Source: Klebsiella michiganensis
GTDB taxonomy: Bacteria; Pseudomonadota; Gammaproteobacteria; Enterobacterales; Enterobacteriaceae
Direction of reading: 5' to 3'
Assembly (NCBI RefSeq): GCF_002925905.1
Contig: NZ_PRDB01000002.1
Coordinates: forward strand, 124,001 to 188,000
Length of the DNA: 64,000 nt
Shown: positions 27,664-35,741 of the stretch, piece after piece
How positions within the stretch are numbered: position 1 is the stretch's first letter
How the letters are laid out: each line of letters begins with the position of its first letter
Position numbers and translations under genes: made by a program
Notes under the pieces: generated by a model
What the model was told of the DNA's origin: nothing
Database searches by the model: none
Seen by the model: only the letters and a program-made list of their open reading frames with translations

Positions 27664-27748
27664 CCCGGATCGCGGCGCGCGGCGCCTTATCCGGGCTAGC
27701 ACACTGTAGCCCGGGCAAGGAGCGGCCCTACCGCCCCGCCCCGGGAAT
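27664..27748. repeat. Two REP-like palindromes
   Basis: The first is CCCGGAT ... ATCCGGG around a GGCGCGCGGCGCC core (27664-27695). The second is GCCCGGG ... CCCCGGG around GCGG/CCGC (27709-27745). They lie between convergent genes, just after the receptor stop, and may terminate both. Confidence 0.75.
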
Positions 27749-27794
27749 CCCCGCCGAACGGTCAGAATCAGCACGCCCCGGATAACGCCTTGCC

Positions 27795-28583
27795 TTACCA
27801 GTCCTCCCCCTGGCCAAGAATGCGCAAAATATCCTGCCGATGCTGCAGCAGCAGCGGATTGTCGCGATGGCGGGGATACGTCAGCGGAAGCGCAAACTCG
27901 GCGATAATCCGCCCCGGTCGCGGCGACATGATTAACACCCGATCGCACAGCAGCAGCGCCTCTTCGATATCGTGGGTAACCAGCAGGCTGGTATAGCCCT
28001 GCTGCTGCCACAGGGCGATCAGCTCCCGCTGCATGCTGATGCGGGTAAGGGAATCCAGCTTGCCCAGCGGCTCGTCGAGCAGCAGCAGACGCGGCTCATT
28101 CAGCAGCGCCCGGGCCAGCGCCGCACGCTGCGCCATCCCGCCGGAAAGCTGGCGCGGCCACGCTTCGCTAAACGCCTGCAGCCCCATTCGCGAAATCAGC
28201 GCATCGGCCTTTGGCTCAAGCCCCTTTTTCCCCTGCGCCTGCGGTCCCAGCAGCACGTTTTGCCGCACCGTCAGCCACGGATAAAGGGTCGGATCCTGAA
28301 ACACCAGTATCCTTTCGGGCCCCGGTCCGCCCATCGCCGCCTCATCAATCTGAATTTGCCCGGCCTGCTGCGGCTCCAGTCCCGCCAGCAGCCGCAGCAA
28401 AGTGGATTTACCGCAGCCCGAAGGACCGAGCAGCGCGACGCTCTCTCCGGGCCGCAGCTGCAGGCTGATATTCTCCAGCACCGGCACCGTCTGTTTGCCA
28501 AGGCTAAAAGCGTGATGCAGATGACTTATCGACACCGCCGCGCCGGTCGATGCCGCCTGAGAAGTGGCGTTCGCAGTTACCAT
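27795..28583 (-). CDS. Sulfonate-type ABC transporter ATP-binding protein (SsuB-like)
   Basis: Walker A GPSGCGKST, signature LSGGMAQRAALARALL, Walker B LLLLDEPLGKLDSLTR and VTHDIEEALLLCDRVLIMS are typical of the nitrate/sulfonate/taurine group. 262 residues, last gene of the organosulfur operon, overlapping the permease stop by 7 nt. Confidence 0.9.
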   Translation of the reverse strand: MVTANATSQAASTGAAVSISHLHHAFSLGKQTVPVLENISLQLRPGESVALLGPSGCGKSTLLRLLAGLEPQQAGQIQIDEAAMGGPGPERILVFQDPTLYPWLTVRQNVLLGPQAQGKKGLEPKADALISRMGLQAFSEAWPRQLSGGMAQRAALARALLNEPRLLLLDEPLGKLDSLTRISMQRELIALWQQQGYTSLLVTHDIEEALLLCDRVLIMSPRPGRIIAEFALPLTYPRHRDNPLLLQHRQDILRILGQGEDW

Positions 28584-29572
28584 TGCATCCCTCCCCGCTG
28601 CCAGCTCAGCAGCCGGTCGCGGACCATAAACAGCCCGCTAATCAGGCCGGAGCAGAGCAGCGCCATCACCAGCAGCGCCGCGTACATATTGGGATAGGCC
28701 GCCCAGCCCTGCGCCCACTGGAGATAAAAACCGATACCGGATTTCACGCCGACCATTTCGGCGACGATCAGCACCGAAAACGATGCGCCAAGCCCCATAA
28801 ACAGGCCGACAAAAACGTTCGGCAACGCGGCGGGGATCGCCACGCGCAGGATCAGGAAACGCTGGCTGGCGCCCAGGGTTCGCGCCACGTCATACCACGC
28901 CTTATCGATGCCGATAACCCCGGACCAGGTCAGCACGGTCACCGGGAACCAGGTGCTGAGCGCGATCAGAAACACGCTGGCGCCGAAGCTGGAGGGGAAG
29001 ATAAACAGGCACAGCGGCAGCAGCGCGGTGGACGGCACCGGCCCCAGCAGACGCAACACCGGATGCACCCAGTAGCCGATCCGCTGGGACCAGCCGATCG
29101 CCAGCCCGCTGATAAAACCGCAGCTGGTTCCCAGCAGCACCCCGAGCCCGAGCAGCCCCAGCGAATGCAGAAGGCTATCAAGCAGGCGCGGCCAGTCATC
29201 GTGCAGCACCTCAATCAGCGCCTGCGGCGGCGCGAAAAACGGCACCGGCAAAAACGCCGTCTTGGCCGTCAGTCCCTCCCACAGCGCAAAAAGCAGCGGC
29301 AGCAGCGCCAGCCACTTTCCGGCATGCTGCAGGCGAGTCCCCCGCTGCCGCCAGTAGCGGTAGCTCAGCGCCAGCAGCAACAGTCCGCCGCCAAGGGTGA
29401 ACTGCGCCAGCGCCCACCCTTCGCTAAACGGCCAGCGCCGCCCGGCATCGGGCCAGGCCAGGGTAAACAGGCCGCCCAGCAGCCATAGCGCGGCGGCAAG
29501 CCAGCCTTCCTTCCACAGCGGCCTACCGCTTGCCGGGCGCGTCAGCACCCGTTCAGGCGAAAACGTTGACAT
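28577..29572 (-). CDS. Sulfonate-type ABC permease (SsuC-like) with N-terminal extension
   Basis: The C-terminal 250 residues are a BPD-type permease with the EAA-like loop (ARTLGASQRFLILRVAIPAALPN). The N-terminal ~80 residues add two hydrophobic segments absent from SsuC. Start ATG 29572 (MSTFSPERV) has GGAGAG at good spacing and overlaps the preceding binding-protein stop by 20 nt; the track TTG start is five codons earlier. 331 residues. Confidence 0.88.
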   Translation of the reverse strand: MSTFSPERVLTRPASGRPLWKEGWLAAALWLLGGLFTLAWPDAGRRWPFSEGWALAQFTLGGGLLLLALSYRYWRQRGTRLQHAGKWLALLPLLFALWEGLTAKTAFLPVPFFAPPQALIEVLHDDWPRLLDSLLHSLGLLGLGVLLGTSCGFISGLAIGWSQRIGYWVHPVLRLLGPVPSTALLPLCLFIFPSSFGASVFLIALSTWFPVTVLTWSGVIGIDKAWYDVARTLGASQRFLILRVAIPAALPNVFVGLFMGLGASFSVLIVAEMVGVKSGIGFYLQWAQGWAAYPNMYAALLVMALLCSGLISGLFMVRDRLLSWQRGGMQW

Positions 29573-30581
29573 AAATGCTCTCCGCAAACTGATGGGGATC
29601 GGTTCCCGGTTTAATGACCTGCACCCGCTGAAGATCCACGGCGTACTGGGTCAGCTCTTTGACAAACGCCTCGCCCACCGCATGATGGCCGTGCCCCTGG
29701 CCGTGGAGAATTCCGCTGACCTCCGCCTCATTGGTATTCAGCGCATGGGCGAGGAAGGATTGCGCCACGCTCTCCGGATGCGCGGCGGCATAGCTGTGCG
29801 CCTCAAGAATCGCCTGGGTGAGCGCGGCGGCGGCCGGTTTATGATCGCGCGCCAGGCTACCGCTGACCCCCAGTACGCAGCAGCTCAGGTTAGCGTAATC
29901 GCCGGTCATATTGCTGGCGATAAGCTGATATTTACCGGTGTCCAGCAGACGATAGCTGAAGGGTTCGCTGCCGCTGATGGCGGCAATTTCGCGTTTATCC
30001 AGCGCCACGCTGAGTAAATCTGCCGGATAGACTTTCCACTGCACATCGCTTATCGGATCGATGCCGTGGCGCTTAAGCAAGATGGCGAAGAAGTTTTTAT
30101 CCGGCCCGGCCATATCGGTGACGCCGATGGTTTGCCCCTTCAGGCTCTCCAGGCCGCCGAACGGCGAGTTTTTCGCCGTCAGCAGGTTCAGGCAGCCGCC
30201 GTGGGTTCCGGCGGTGAGCTTCACGTCGAAGCCCTGCTCCAGCGCCTTCAGCCAGCGCAGCGCCATCCCGACGCCGGCGTCGGCCTTGCCGGTGGCAATC
30301 GCCTCCAGCAGCACGTCCGTCGAATTGCCGAAGTTAACGAACTCCACGTCGAGATTGTATTTACTGAAGATCTTCTGCTGCTCCGCGACGGCAACCGGCG
30401 CCAGGCACACCGCGCTTTTGTTAATCGCCAGCTTGATTTTGTACGGCTGCGCCAGGCGCAGGGCCGGGTGTTCCTCACCGCTCGCCATGGCCGCCATATC
30501 GTGAGCCCAAAGCGGCAGAGAGGCCCCGGCCAGCGCAAGGCTGCCGGTCAAGCGTAAGAAACGACGGCGAGATGTCATCAT
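29553..30581 (-). CDS. Tat-exported ABC substrate-binding protein (SsuA/NMT1-like)
   Basis: The N-terminus MMTSRRRFLRLTGSLALAGA is a twin-arginine signal (SRRRFLR). The rest is an NMT1/SsuA-type periplasmic fold (KSAVCLAPVAVAEQQKIFSKYNL, GKADAGVGMALRWLKAL). An odd His-rich stretch (GILHGQGHGHHAVGE) near the C-terminus might bind metal. It overlaps a second binding-protein gene upstream by 4 nt, so two receptors may feed one permease. 342 residues. Confidence 0.85.
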   Translation of the reverse strand: MMTSRRRFLRLTGSLALAGASLPLWAHDMAAMASGEEHPALRLAQPYKIKLAINKSAVCLAPVAVAEQQKIFSKYNLDVEFVNFGNSTDVLLEAIATGKADAGVGMALRWLKALEQGFDVKLTAGTHGGCLNLLTAKNSPFGGLESLKGQTIGVTDMAGPDKNFFAILLKRHGIDPISDVQWKVYPADLLSVALDKREIAAISGSEPFSYRLLDTGKYQLIASNMTGDYANLSCCVLGVSGSLARDHKPAAAALTQAILEAHSYAAAHPESVAQSFLAHALNTNEAEVSGILHGQGHGHHAVGEAFVKELTQYAVDLQRVQVIKPGTDPHQFAESIYVNVFA

Positions 30582-31552
30582 GGCGACACCTCCGCATGGG
30601 CCTGCACGGCAGGCACGCTAAAGCCGTTATCAAACGTCGGCGTCACGTCCAGCTTTGCGCGGATCAGCCCGTTGGTGAGGTAAAAGTCCGCCGTCGACTG
30701 CTGCTGAGCGACCGTCTTCGCGTCCAGACGCAGCCACTGCGACTGGCGATTGGCAAACTGCGCGCGGGCGATATCCCCCGGGAAACGAATAATTTCCCCC
30801 AGCGTTTTACCGTAGCTATCGAGATTGGCGTAGGCCCAGCGCTCGGCGCCGGCCAGGCGATTTAGGTAATCCTGCAGCGCCGCGCGCTTCTGCGGATCCT
30901 TAAGGGCATCATCGGTTGCCGCCAGGAAAGTGTTACCCGGCAGCAGCCCTTTGCCGCTGACCAGAATCTGCCCCTCGGCGGTCTTCACCAGCTGCGTGGT
31001 ATAGGGCTCCCAGGTCGCCCAGGCGTCCACCGAACCGTTGAGCAGCGCCACTTTGGCGTCCACCGGCCCGAGAAACACCCACTGCACCTCTTTCGGCGAA
31101 ATTCCCGCCTGCTCCAGCGCTTTCAGCGCCACAAAGTGGCCAATCGACCCTTTACCGGTAGCGATGCGTTTGCCTTTTAAATCCGCGGCGCTTTTCAACG
31201 CGCTGCCGGGCGAGACCAGCACCGCGGTGCCGGCCGGGTTGCTTTTATCGACGGCGATGGCTTTAACCGGCGCGCCGTTAGCCAGCGCGAACAGCAGCGG
31301 CGCATCGCCGATAATTCCCGCATCCACCGCCCCGGCGTTAAGCGCTTCCGCCAGCGGCGCGGCGGCCGGAAACTCGGCCCATTTAATCTCGTAAGGGAGA
31401 TCCTGCAGGGCGTTGGCTGCCTCCAGCTGCGAACGCATGCCGCCTTTTTGATCGGCGATTCGCAGGGTGATTCGCTCCTGAGCCGCCGCATAGCCGCTCA
31501 GGGCCAGCAGCATAACCACCCCGGCTAAACCGGTAACATTAAGTCTGCGCAT
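30578..31552 (-). CDS. Sulfonate-type ABC substrate-binding protein (SsuA-like)
   Basis: Start ATG 31552 (MRRLNVTGLAGVVMLLALSG) has AGGA upstream and opens a Sec signal peptide ending in AAA; the track start 28 codons earlier overlaps the neighbouring gene. Motifs RIADQKGGMRSQLEAANAL, GAVDAGIIGDAPLLFALANG and SVDAWATWEPYTTQL are of the aliphatic sulfonate receptor type. 324 residues. Confidence 0.88.
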   Translation of the reverse strand: MRRLNVTGLAGVVMLLALSGYAAAQERITLRIADQKGGMRSQLEAANALQDLPYEIKWAEFPAAAPLAEALNAGAVDAGIIGDAPLLFALANGAPVKAIAVDKSNPAGTAVLVSPGSALKSAADLKGKRIATGKGSIGHFVALKALEQAGISPKEVQWVFLGPVDAKVALLNGSVDAWATWEPYTTQLVKTAEGQILVSGKGLLPGNTFLAATDDALKDPQKRAALQDYLNRLAGAERWAYANLDSYGKTLGEIIRFPGDIARAQFANRQSQWLRLDAKTVAQQQSTADFYLTNGLIRAKLDVTPTFDNGFSVPAVQAHAEVSP

Positions 31553-31563
31553 ATGAATTATCC

Positions 31564-32709
31564 TTATTTTTGAAAAGCGTGTTTGCCGGCCGCCAGCCAC
31601 GCGCTGTCGCTCTGCGGGGTATGTACCCGCCCGCACAGCACGTTGCGATAGTGGCGTTCCAGAGGATTTTGCCGACTCAGGCCATGGTTGCCGGTCAGCT
31701 CCAGCGCCAGGTTCACCGCCTGAATGGCGTTGTCGGTAATCGTGACTTTCGCGAGATTCGCCTCAATGGCGGAAAAGCCCAGCTGCGCGGCCTTTTCCAA
31801 CAGACCGCGATTGACCAGTAGCCAGCCGTCAATCTGGCCGACTTTTTCCTGCACCCGCGGCAGGCTGGAAAGGGGTTGCCCAAGGCTGCCCGGAATACGC
31901 GTACCCAGCCACGTTACCAGCCAGTCGCGGGCCGCCCGCGCGATGCTGTCGTAAATCGCCGCCAGCAGCGCCGTATGGCGGTTGGCAAACAGACGAAACT
32001 GCTCCGCATCCGGCGCGGGAGGCGCATCGGCGGGCCACACGTCCACCGCGTGCTCTGCGGCCACCCGGACGTTGTTCAGCACCACTTCGTGGCTACCGGT
32101 TGCCCGCATTCCGGCGTGATCCCAGCTGTTCACCACGGTAATGCCCTCACTGTCGCGGGGCACCAGCCAGGTGCCGACCAGCGGCGGAGCGTCGTCGCTG
32201 CGGCCCCAGATGGCCAGCCAGCTCAGCCCCTCAATACCGGTGGTATAGATTTTATGGCCGTTAATCTGCCACCCTTCCGCGCGGCGGGTCGCCACGGTTT
32301 GCGGCAGGCCGCCGCGCGCCGGGGAGCCCAGTTCCGGCTCCACGCGCAGGCTGTTGATCAAGCCTCCCCGCTCGACGGCATCGTGAAAAACCCGCTGGCG
32401 CAGCGGCTCGGACCAGTTCTCGTTTTCCGCCAGCCGCAGATGGTGCAGGTACTGCATGCAGACGATCAGCGCCGTCGCCGGTTCGCCCCAGGCGATGGCC
32501 GCAATGGCCTGCTGAAGCTCGGCTAAGCCAGCACCTGCCCCGCCGTACTGCTGCGGCACGGCGAGGCTTAAAAAACCGCGCTGGCGCAGACGGTCGATAT
32601 TGTCGCGGGGAAAGTTGCCGCTGGCGTCGAGACTGGCCGCCTGCTCCGCCATCAGTTGGCGAACCTCCCTCAACCGCCGCGCCCAGTCATCGCTTGTCTG
32701 ACCGATCAC
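31564..32709 (-). CDS. Acyl-CoA-dehydrogenase-fold flavoprotein (SfnB/DszC-like)
   Basis: 381 residues with the acyl-CoA dehydrogenase fold (VPQQYGGAGAGLAELQQAIA, INGHKIYTTGIEGLSWLAIW, DHAGMRATGSHEV, ALELTGNHGLSRQNPLERHYRN). In sulfur operons such proteins act as FMNH2-dependent monooxygenases or desulfurisation oxidases rather than on CoA thioesters. Its ATG overlaps the LLM monooxygenase stop by 4 nt. The substrate is not determined. Confidence 0.85.
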   Translation of the reverse strand: MIGQTSDDWARRLREVRQLMAEQAASLDASGNFPRDNIDRLRQRGFLSLAVPQQYGGAGAGLAELQQAIAAIAWGEPATALIVCMQYLHHLRLAENENWSEPLRQRVFHDAVERGGLINSLRVEPELGSPARGGLPQTVATRRAEGWQINGHKIYTTGIEGLSWLAIWGRSDDAPPLVGTWLVPRDSEGITVVNSWDHAGMRATGSHEVVLNNVRVAAEHAVDVWPADAPPAPDAEQFRLFANRHTALLAAIYDSIARAARDWLVTWLGTRIPGSLGQPLSSLPRVQEKVGQIDGWLLVNRGLLEKAAQLGFSAIEANLAKVTITDNAIQAVNLALELTGNHGLSRQNPLERHYRNVLCGRVHTPQSDSAWLAAGKHAFQK

Positions 32710-33791
32710 GAGGCGCGCTCCGCCACGGCGCGCAGGGCGGCTTTTTCGCGGGCGATCGGCAGCAGCGCTTTACCGTACTCCTGAGCATCGTTGAGCGGAT
32801 CGAACCCGCGGATCAGGAAGTTGCGCACGCCGAGGTCGTAGTAATCGAGCAGCGCGTCGGCGACCTGTTCCGGGGTGCCCACCAGCGCGGTGGAGTTGTG
32901 GCCGCCGCCTACCAGCTGCGCGATCCCGGTCCACAGGCGTTTATCCACCACCTTGCCCTGCGCCGCCGTCGCCCGCAGACGCTGCGCCCCGACGCTGTCG
33001 GGCTTGGCTTTGAAACCGCCTCCGCTCTGCGCCGCCCGCTCGGTGGCGACGTGCAGGATATGCTCGGCTTTCTCCCAGGCCTCGGCTTCGGTCGCGGCGA
33101 TAATCGGCCGGAACGAGACGCTGAAGTCGATTTCGCGCTGATGTTTCGCCGCCTCGGCCCGCACGCGCTGGATGGTTTCCGCGGTTTGCGCCAGCGACTC
33201 TCCCCACAGGGCGAAGACGTTGGCGTGCTTGCCGGCCACGGCGATGGCCGCTTCCGACGAACCGCCGAAATAGAGAGGGATATGCGGTTTTTGCAGCGGG
33301 CGAATGGCCGACCACGCCTGTTCCGCCTGATAAAAGTCATTGGCGATATCCACCGGCTGTTCGGCGGTCCACACCTTGCGGACGGTCTCAAGGAAGGCAT
33401 CGGTACGCGCATAGCGCTGGTCGTGATCGAGGTAATCACCGTCGCGGCGCTGCTCGGCGTCATTGCCGCCGCTGATGATATGCACCGCCAGACGGCCGCC
33501 CAGCAGGTGTTCAAGGGTAGCGAACTTACGCGCGGCGAGGGTCGGCGAGACAAAACCGGGACGATGAGCCAACAGGAAGCCGATCTTTTGCGTCGACAGG
33601 CCCGCCAGCGCGGTCACCAGGAATCCGTCGGGTTGATCGGACCAGTGGCCCACCAGCAGGCGGTCAAACCCGGCGGCCTCGTGGGTTTGCGCGAAACGCA
33701 CGATGTAATCGCGGTCAAAAATCGGGCCGACCGGGGCGATGGTTTCCGACGACAGGCGGTGGCCGATCATGCCGAGAAATTGAATGCTCAT
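32706..33791 (-). CDS. FMNH2-dependent monooxygenase, luciferase-like (SsuD type)
   Basis: First gene of the operon, 361 residues, a flavin-dependent alkanesulfonate-type monooxygenase. SsuD-like blocks include TLAARKFATLEHLLGGRLAV, HIISGGNDAEQRRDGDYLDH, RYARTDAFLETVRKVW and PLYFGGSSEAAI. It would oxidise a C-S bond with reduced flavin; no flavin reductase gene is in this operon, so FMNH2 must come from elsewhere. Confidence 0.9.
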   Translation of the reverse strand: MSIQFLGMIGHRLSSETIAPVGPIFDRDYIVRFAQTHEAAGFDRLLVGHWSDQPDGFLVTALAGLSTQKIGFLLAHRPGFVSPTLAARKFATLEHLLGGRLAVHIISGGNDAEQRRDGDYLDHDQRYARTDAFLETVRKVWTAEQPVDIANDFYQAEQAWSAIRPLQKPHIPLYFGGSSEAAIAVAGKHANVFALWGESLAQTAETIQRVRAEAAKHQREIDFSVSFRPIIAATEAEAWEKAEHILHVATERAAQSGGGFKAKPDSVGAQRLRATAAQGKVVDKRLWTGIAQLVGGGHNSTALVGTPEQVADALLDYYDLGVRNFLIRGFDPLNDAQEYGKALLPIAREKAALRAVAERAS

Positions 33792-33894
33792 GCAGAACTC
33801 CTTGTAGCAGGATAATGAGTGGGCCGCCGCGGCGGCGCGTTTTCATTACCCTATACACGGGGTCTTAATGAACAAAATGCATTTTTATCATATC

Positions 33895-33933
33895 TTAATA
33901 TGCGAGATAAGCATTTATAAAAATTATATATAC
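33895..33933. promoter_or_regulatory. Candidate LysR-type operator upstream of the organosulfur operon
   Basis: TTAATATGCG, 6 nt, GCATTT in a strongly AT-rich block about 110-140 bp before the monooxygenase start. A near copy (TTAATATATGCG, 6 nt, GCATTT) precedes the divergent cysteine-dioxygenase-like gene at 35063-35086. Confidence 0.45.
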
Positions 33934-33936
33934 GTT

Positions 33937-34830
33937 TCAGCCAGATACGTTTAGCTGCTGAACGACTTTGCCGGCGAAAAAAGTCAGCGGCTGGCTCAGA
34001 TTAGCCAGATTCTGCGCGTGAACCAGCCACAGATGCACCTCGGGCTGGAAATCCGCCAGCGTCAATACCGTCACCTCATCGCGCCACGGGCTGGCGGCCA
34101 GCGCGGCGCGCGGCACCAGGCCAAGCCCCAGCCCCTGCGCCACGAGGCTGATTTGCAGCTGGGCGCCCGCGGTCTCGACATTCAGCGCCAGACGCAGCCC
34201 CTGGGACTGCAGCTCGCGGATCAGCCCGGCCCGCAGGCCGCAGCCGTCGGGATTGAGCACCCAGCCTTTTTCCGCGCAGTCGCGCAGCGCCCCGGCGTGA
34301 AGACGCCCGCTTTTAGCCGCAATCACCACAATATCCAGCGGGCACAGCAGGCGCCCGCCGTAGCCCTCAGCAAAGCGTTGCTGTTCCGGCCCCATCGCCA
34401 GCACGCCGTCCAGCTCGACGCTTTCAAGGCGCTTTTGCAGCAGCCCGCTCCAGCCGCAGGTCACCTGCGGTCGCAGGGCGGGAAACTGCTGGCGCAGCGC
34501 GGTCAGCGCCGGCTGCAGGGCAATTTCCGCCACGCTCTGCGGGACCCCGAGACGCAGGATACCGTGCGGCTCGGCCTCGGGGTCGAGCAGGCCGTACAGC
34601 TTTTTGGTCTCCCGCTTGATGCTCAGGCACTGCTCGTAAACCCGGTGCCCGGCGGCGGTCAGGGTGAGCGGCCGGGTCTGACGCTCCAGCAGCGTTACGT
34701 TGAGGGTTTGCTCAAGACGCTGCAGACGACGGGTAATCGCCGATTGGGTAATACCGAGATATTCCGCGGCCTGGTTAAGCGAGGAGAACTGCACGGTGGC
34801 CAGCAGTGCGTCAATGTCGTCGATGCGCAT
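33937..34830 (-). CDS. LysR family transcriptional regulator of sulfur genes
   Basis: 297 residues; winged helix-turn-helix at 1-60 (SSLNQAAEYLGITQSAITRRLQRLEQ) and a LysR effector domain (LRLGVPQSVAEIALQPAL, AQGLGLGLVPRAAL). It sits between, and in the orientation of, the organosulfur operon and opposite to the dioxygenase-rhodanese pair. The shared motif in both promoters makes it the likely regulator of both; the inducer is unknown. Confidence 0.88.
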   Translation of the reverse strand: MRIDDIDALLATVQFSSLNQAAEYLGITQSAITRRLQRLEQTLNVTLLERQTRPLTLTAAGHRVYEQCLSIKRETKKLYGLLDPEAEPHGILRLGVPQSVAEIALQPALTALRQQFPALRPQVTCGWSGLLQKRLESVELDGVLAMGPEQQRFAEGYGGRLLCPLDIVVIAAKSGRLHAGALRDCAEKGWVLNPDGCGLRAGLIRELQSQGLRLALNVETAGAQLQISLVAQGLGLGLVPRAALAASPWRDEVTVLTLADFQPEVHLWLVHAQNLANLSQPLTFFAGKVVQQLNVSG

Positions 34831-35143
34831 AGCGTCCTTAAAGCCTGGCCCATCAGAGCTATTTTGCTTGCCATTTTGAACCTGGGCAGTGCTCAGACAA
34901 AACTCATAGAGTTTTGAACGCCTTCAGGGCGGCCCGAAGGGGGAGCGTAGCGAATAATCCTCACGTACTACGTGTACGCTCCGGTTCTTCCGCGCTGGCC
35001 GTGTTCAAACTGTCTACGCCAATGACGCTTGATGGGTAGGCTATCAATGTTATTTTTGCATATTAATATATGCGGAAATTGCATTTTAATTATATTAACG
35101 CCTTTGCTAGCGTAAAGACCAGTCCCGACAACAGGAAGCGACC
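34831..35143. promoter_or_regulatory. Divergent LysR / cysteine-dioxygenase promoter region
   Basis: 313 bases that hold the large palindrome at 34910-35015 and then an AT-rich block with the candidate LysR site (35051-35100, TTAATATATGCG then GCATTT). Nothing else recognisable was seen. Confidence 0.5.
34910..35015. repeat. About 105-bp imperfect palindrome
   Basis: Nested inverted arms: AGTTTTGAAC with GTTCAAACT, GGAGCGTA with TACGCTCC, and a central CACGTA-C-TACGTG. The block CTACGTGTACGCTCCGGTTC resembles an intergenic repeat scattered in enterobacteria, but I cannot name the family. Transcribed, it would be one long hairpin. Confidence 0.6.
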
Positions 35144-35740
35144 ATGACCGCACCGCGAGTGGAAAAATTACGCCAGTTTATTCAAGACCTTGATGCCCTG
35201 CATCGCGAATTTGCCGATGAACAGCTCCTGCTCGACGCCGTGGCCCTGCGCCTGGCCGCGCTGGTGAAAAAAGATGACTGGCTGCCGGAGGAGTACACCC
35301 TGCCGCATCCCCACCACTATCAGCAGTATCTGCTGCATGCCGATTCCGGGCAGCGTTTTTCCATTGTCAGCTTCGTCTGGGGGCCGGGGCAATCGACGCC
35401 GATTCACGATCATCGGGTGTGGGGCGCCATCGGCATGCTGCGGGGCGCGGAGGAGAATCAGCGCTACCGCCTGGACGAGCGCGGCCAGCCTGTGGTCAGC
35501 GGCCTTGCTGAACGCCTTTCCCCAGGCGAAGTGGAAAAAGTCTCTTCCCGCGACGGCGATATTCACCGGGTGAGCAATGCCCTCGCGGATAGCGTCTCGA
35601 TCAGTATTCACGTTTACGGCGGCAATATCGGCGGCGTCAGGCGAGCGGTTTATACTCCGGAAGGCCTCGTCAAACCTTTTGTCTCCGGCTACTCCAACCG
35701 CCACTTACCCAATATCTGGGATCTCTCAAAGGATAATTAA
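35144..35740 (+). CDS. Cysteine dioxygenase-type thiol dioxygenase (cupin)
   Basis: A 198-residue cupin of the CDO_I family that adds O2 to a thiol (cysteine or 3-mercaptopropionate) to form a sulfinate. The three iron-ligand histidines are visible: His88 and His90 in STPIHDHRVWG and His141 in GDIHRVSN. The bacterial type lacks the Cys-Tyr crosslink of mammalian CDO. It is followed at once by the rhodanese gene with a good ribosome-binding site, forming a two-gene thiol/sulfane oxidation unit. Confidence 0.88.
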   Translation: MTAPRVEKLRQFIQDLDALHREFADEQLLLDAVALRLAALVKKDDWLPEEYTLPHPHHYQQYLLHADSGQRFSIVSFVWGPGQSTPIHDHRVWGAIGMLRGAEENQRYRLDERGQPVVSGLAERLSPGEVEKVSSRDGDIHRVSNALADSVSISIHVYGGNIGGVRRAVYTPEGLVKPFVSGYSNRHLPNIWDLSKDN

Positions 35741-35741
35741 T

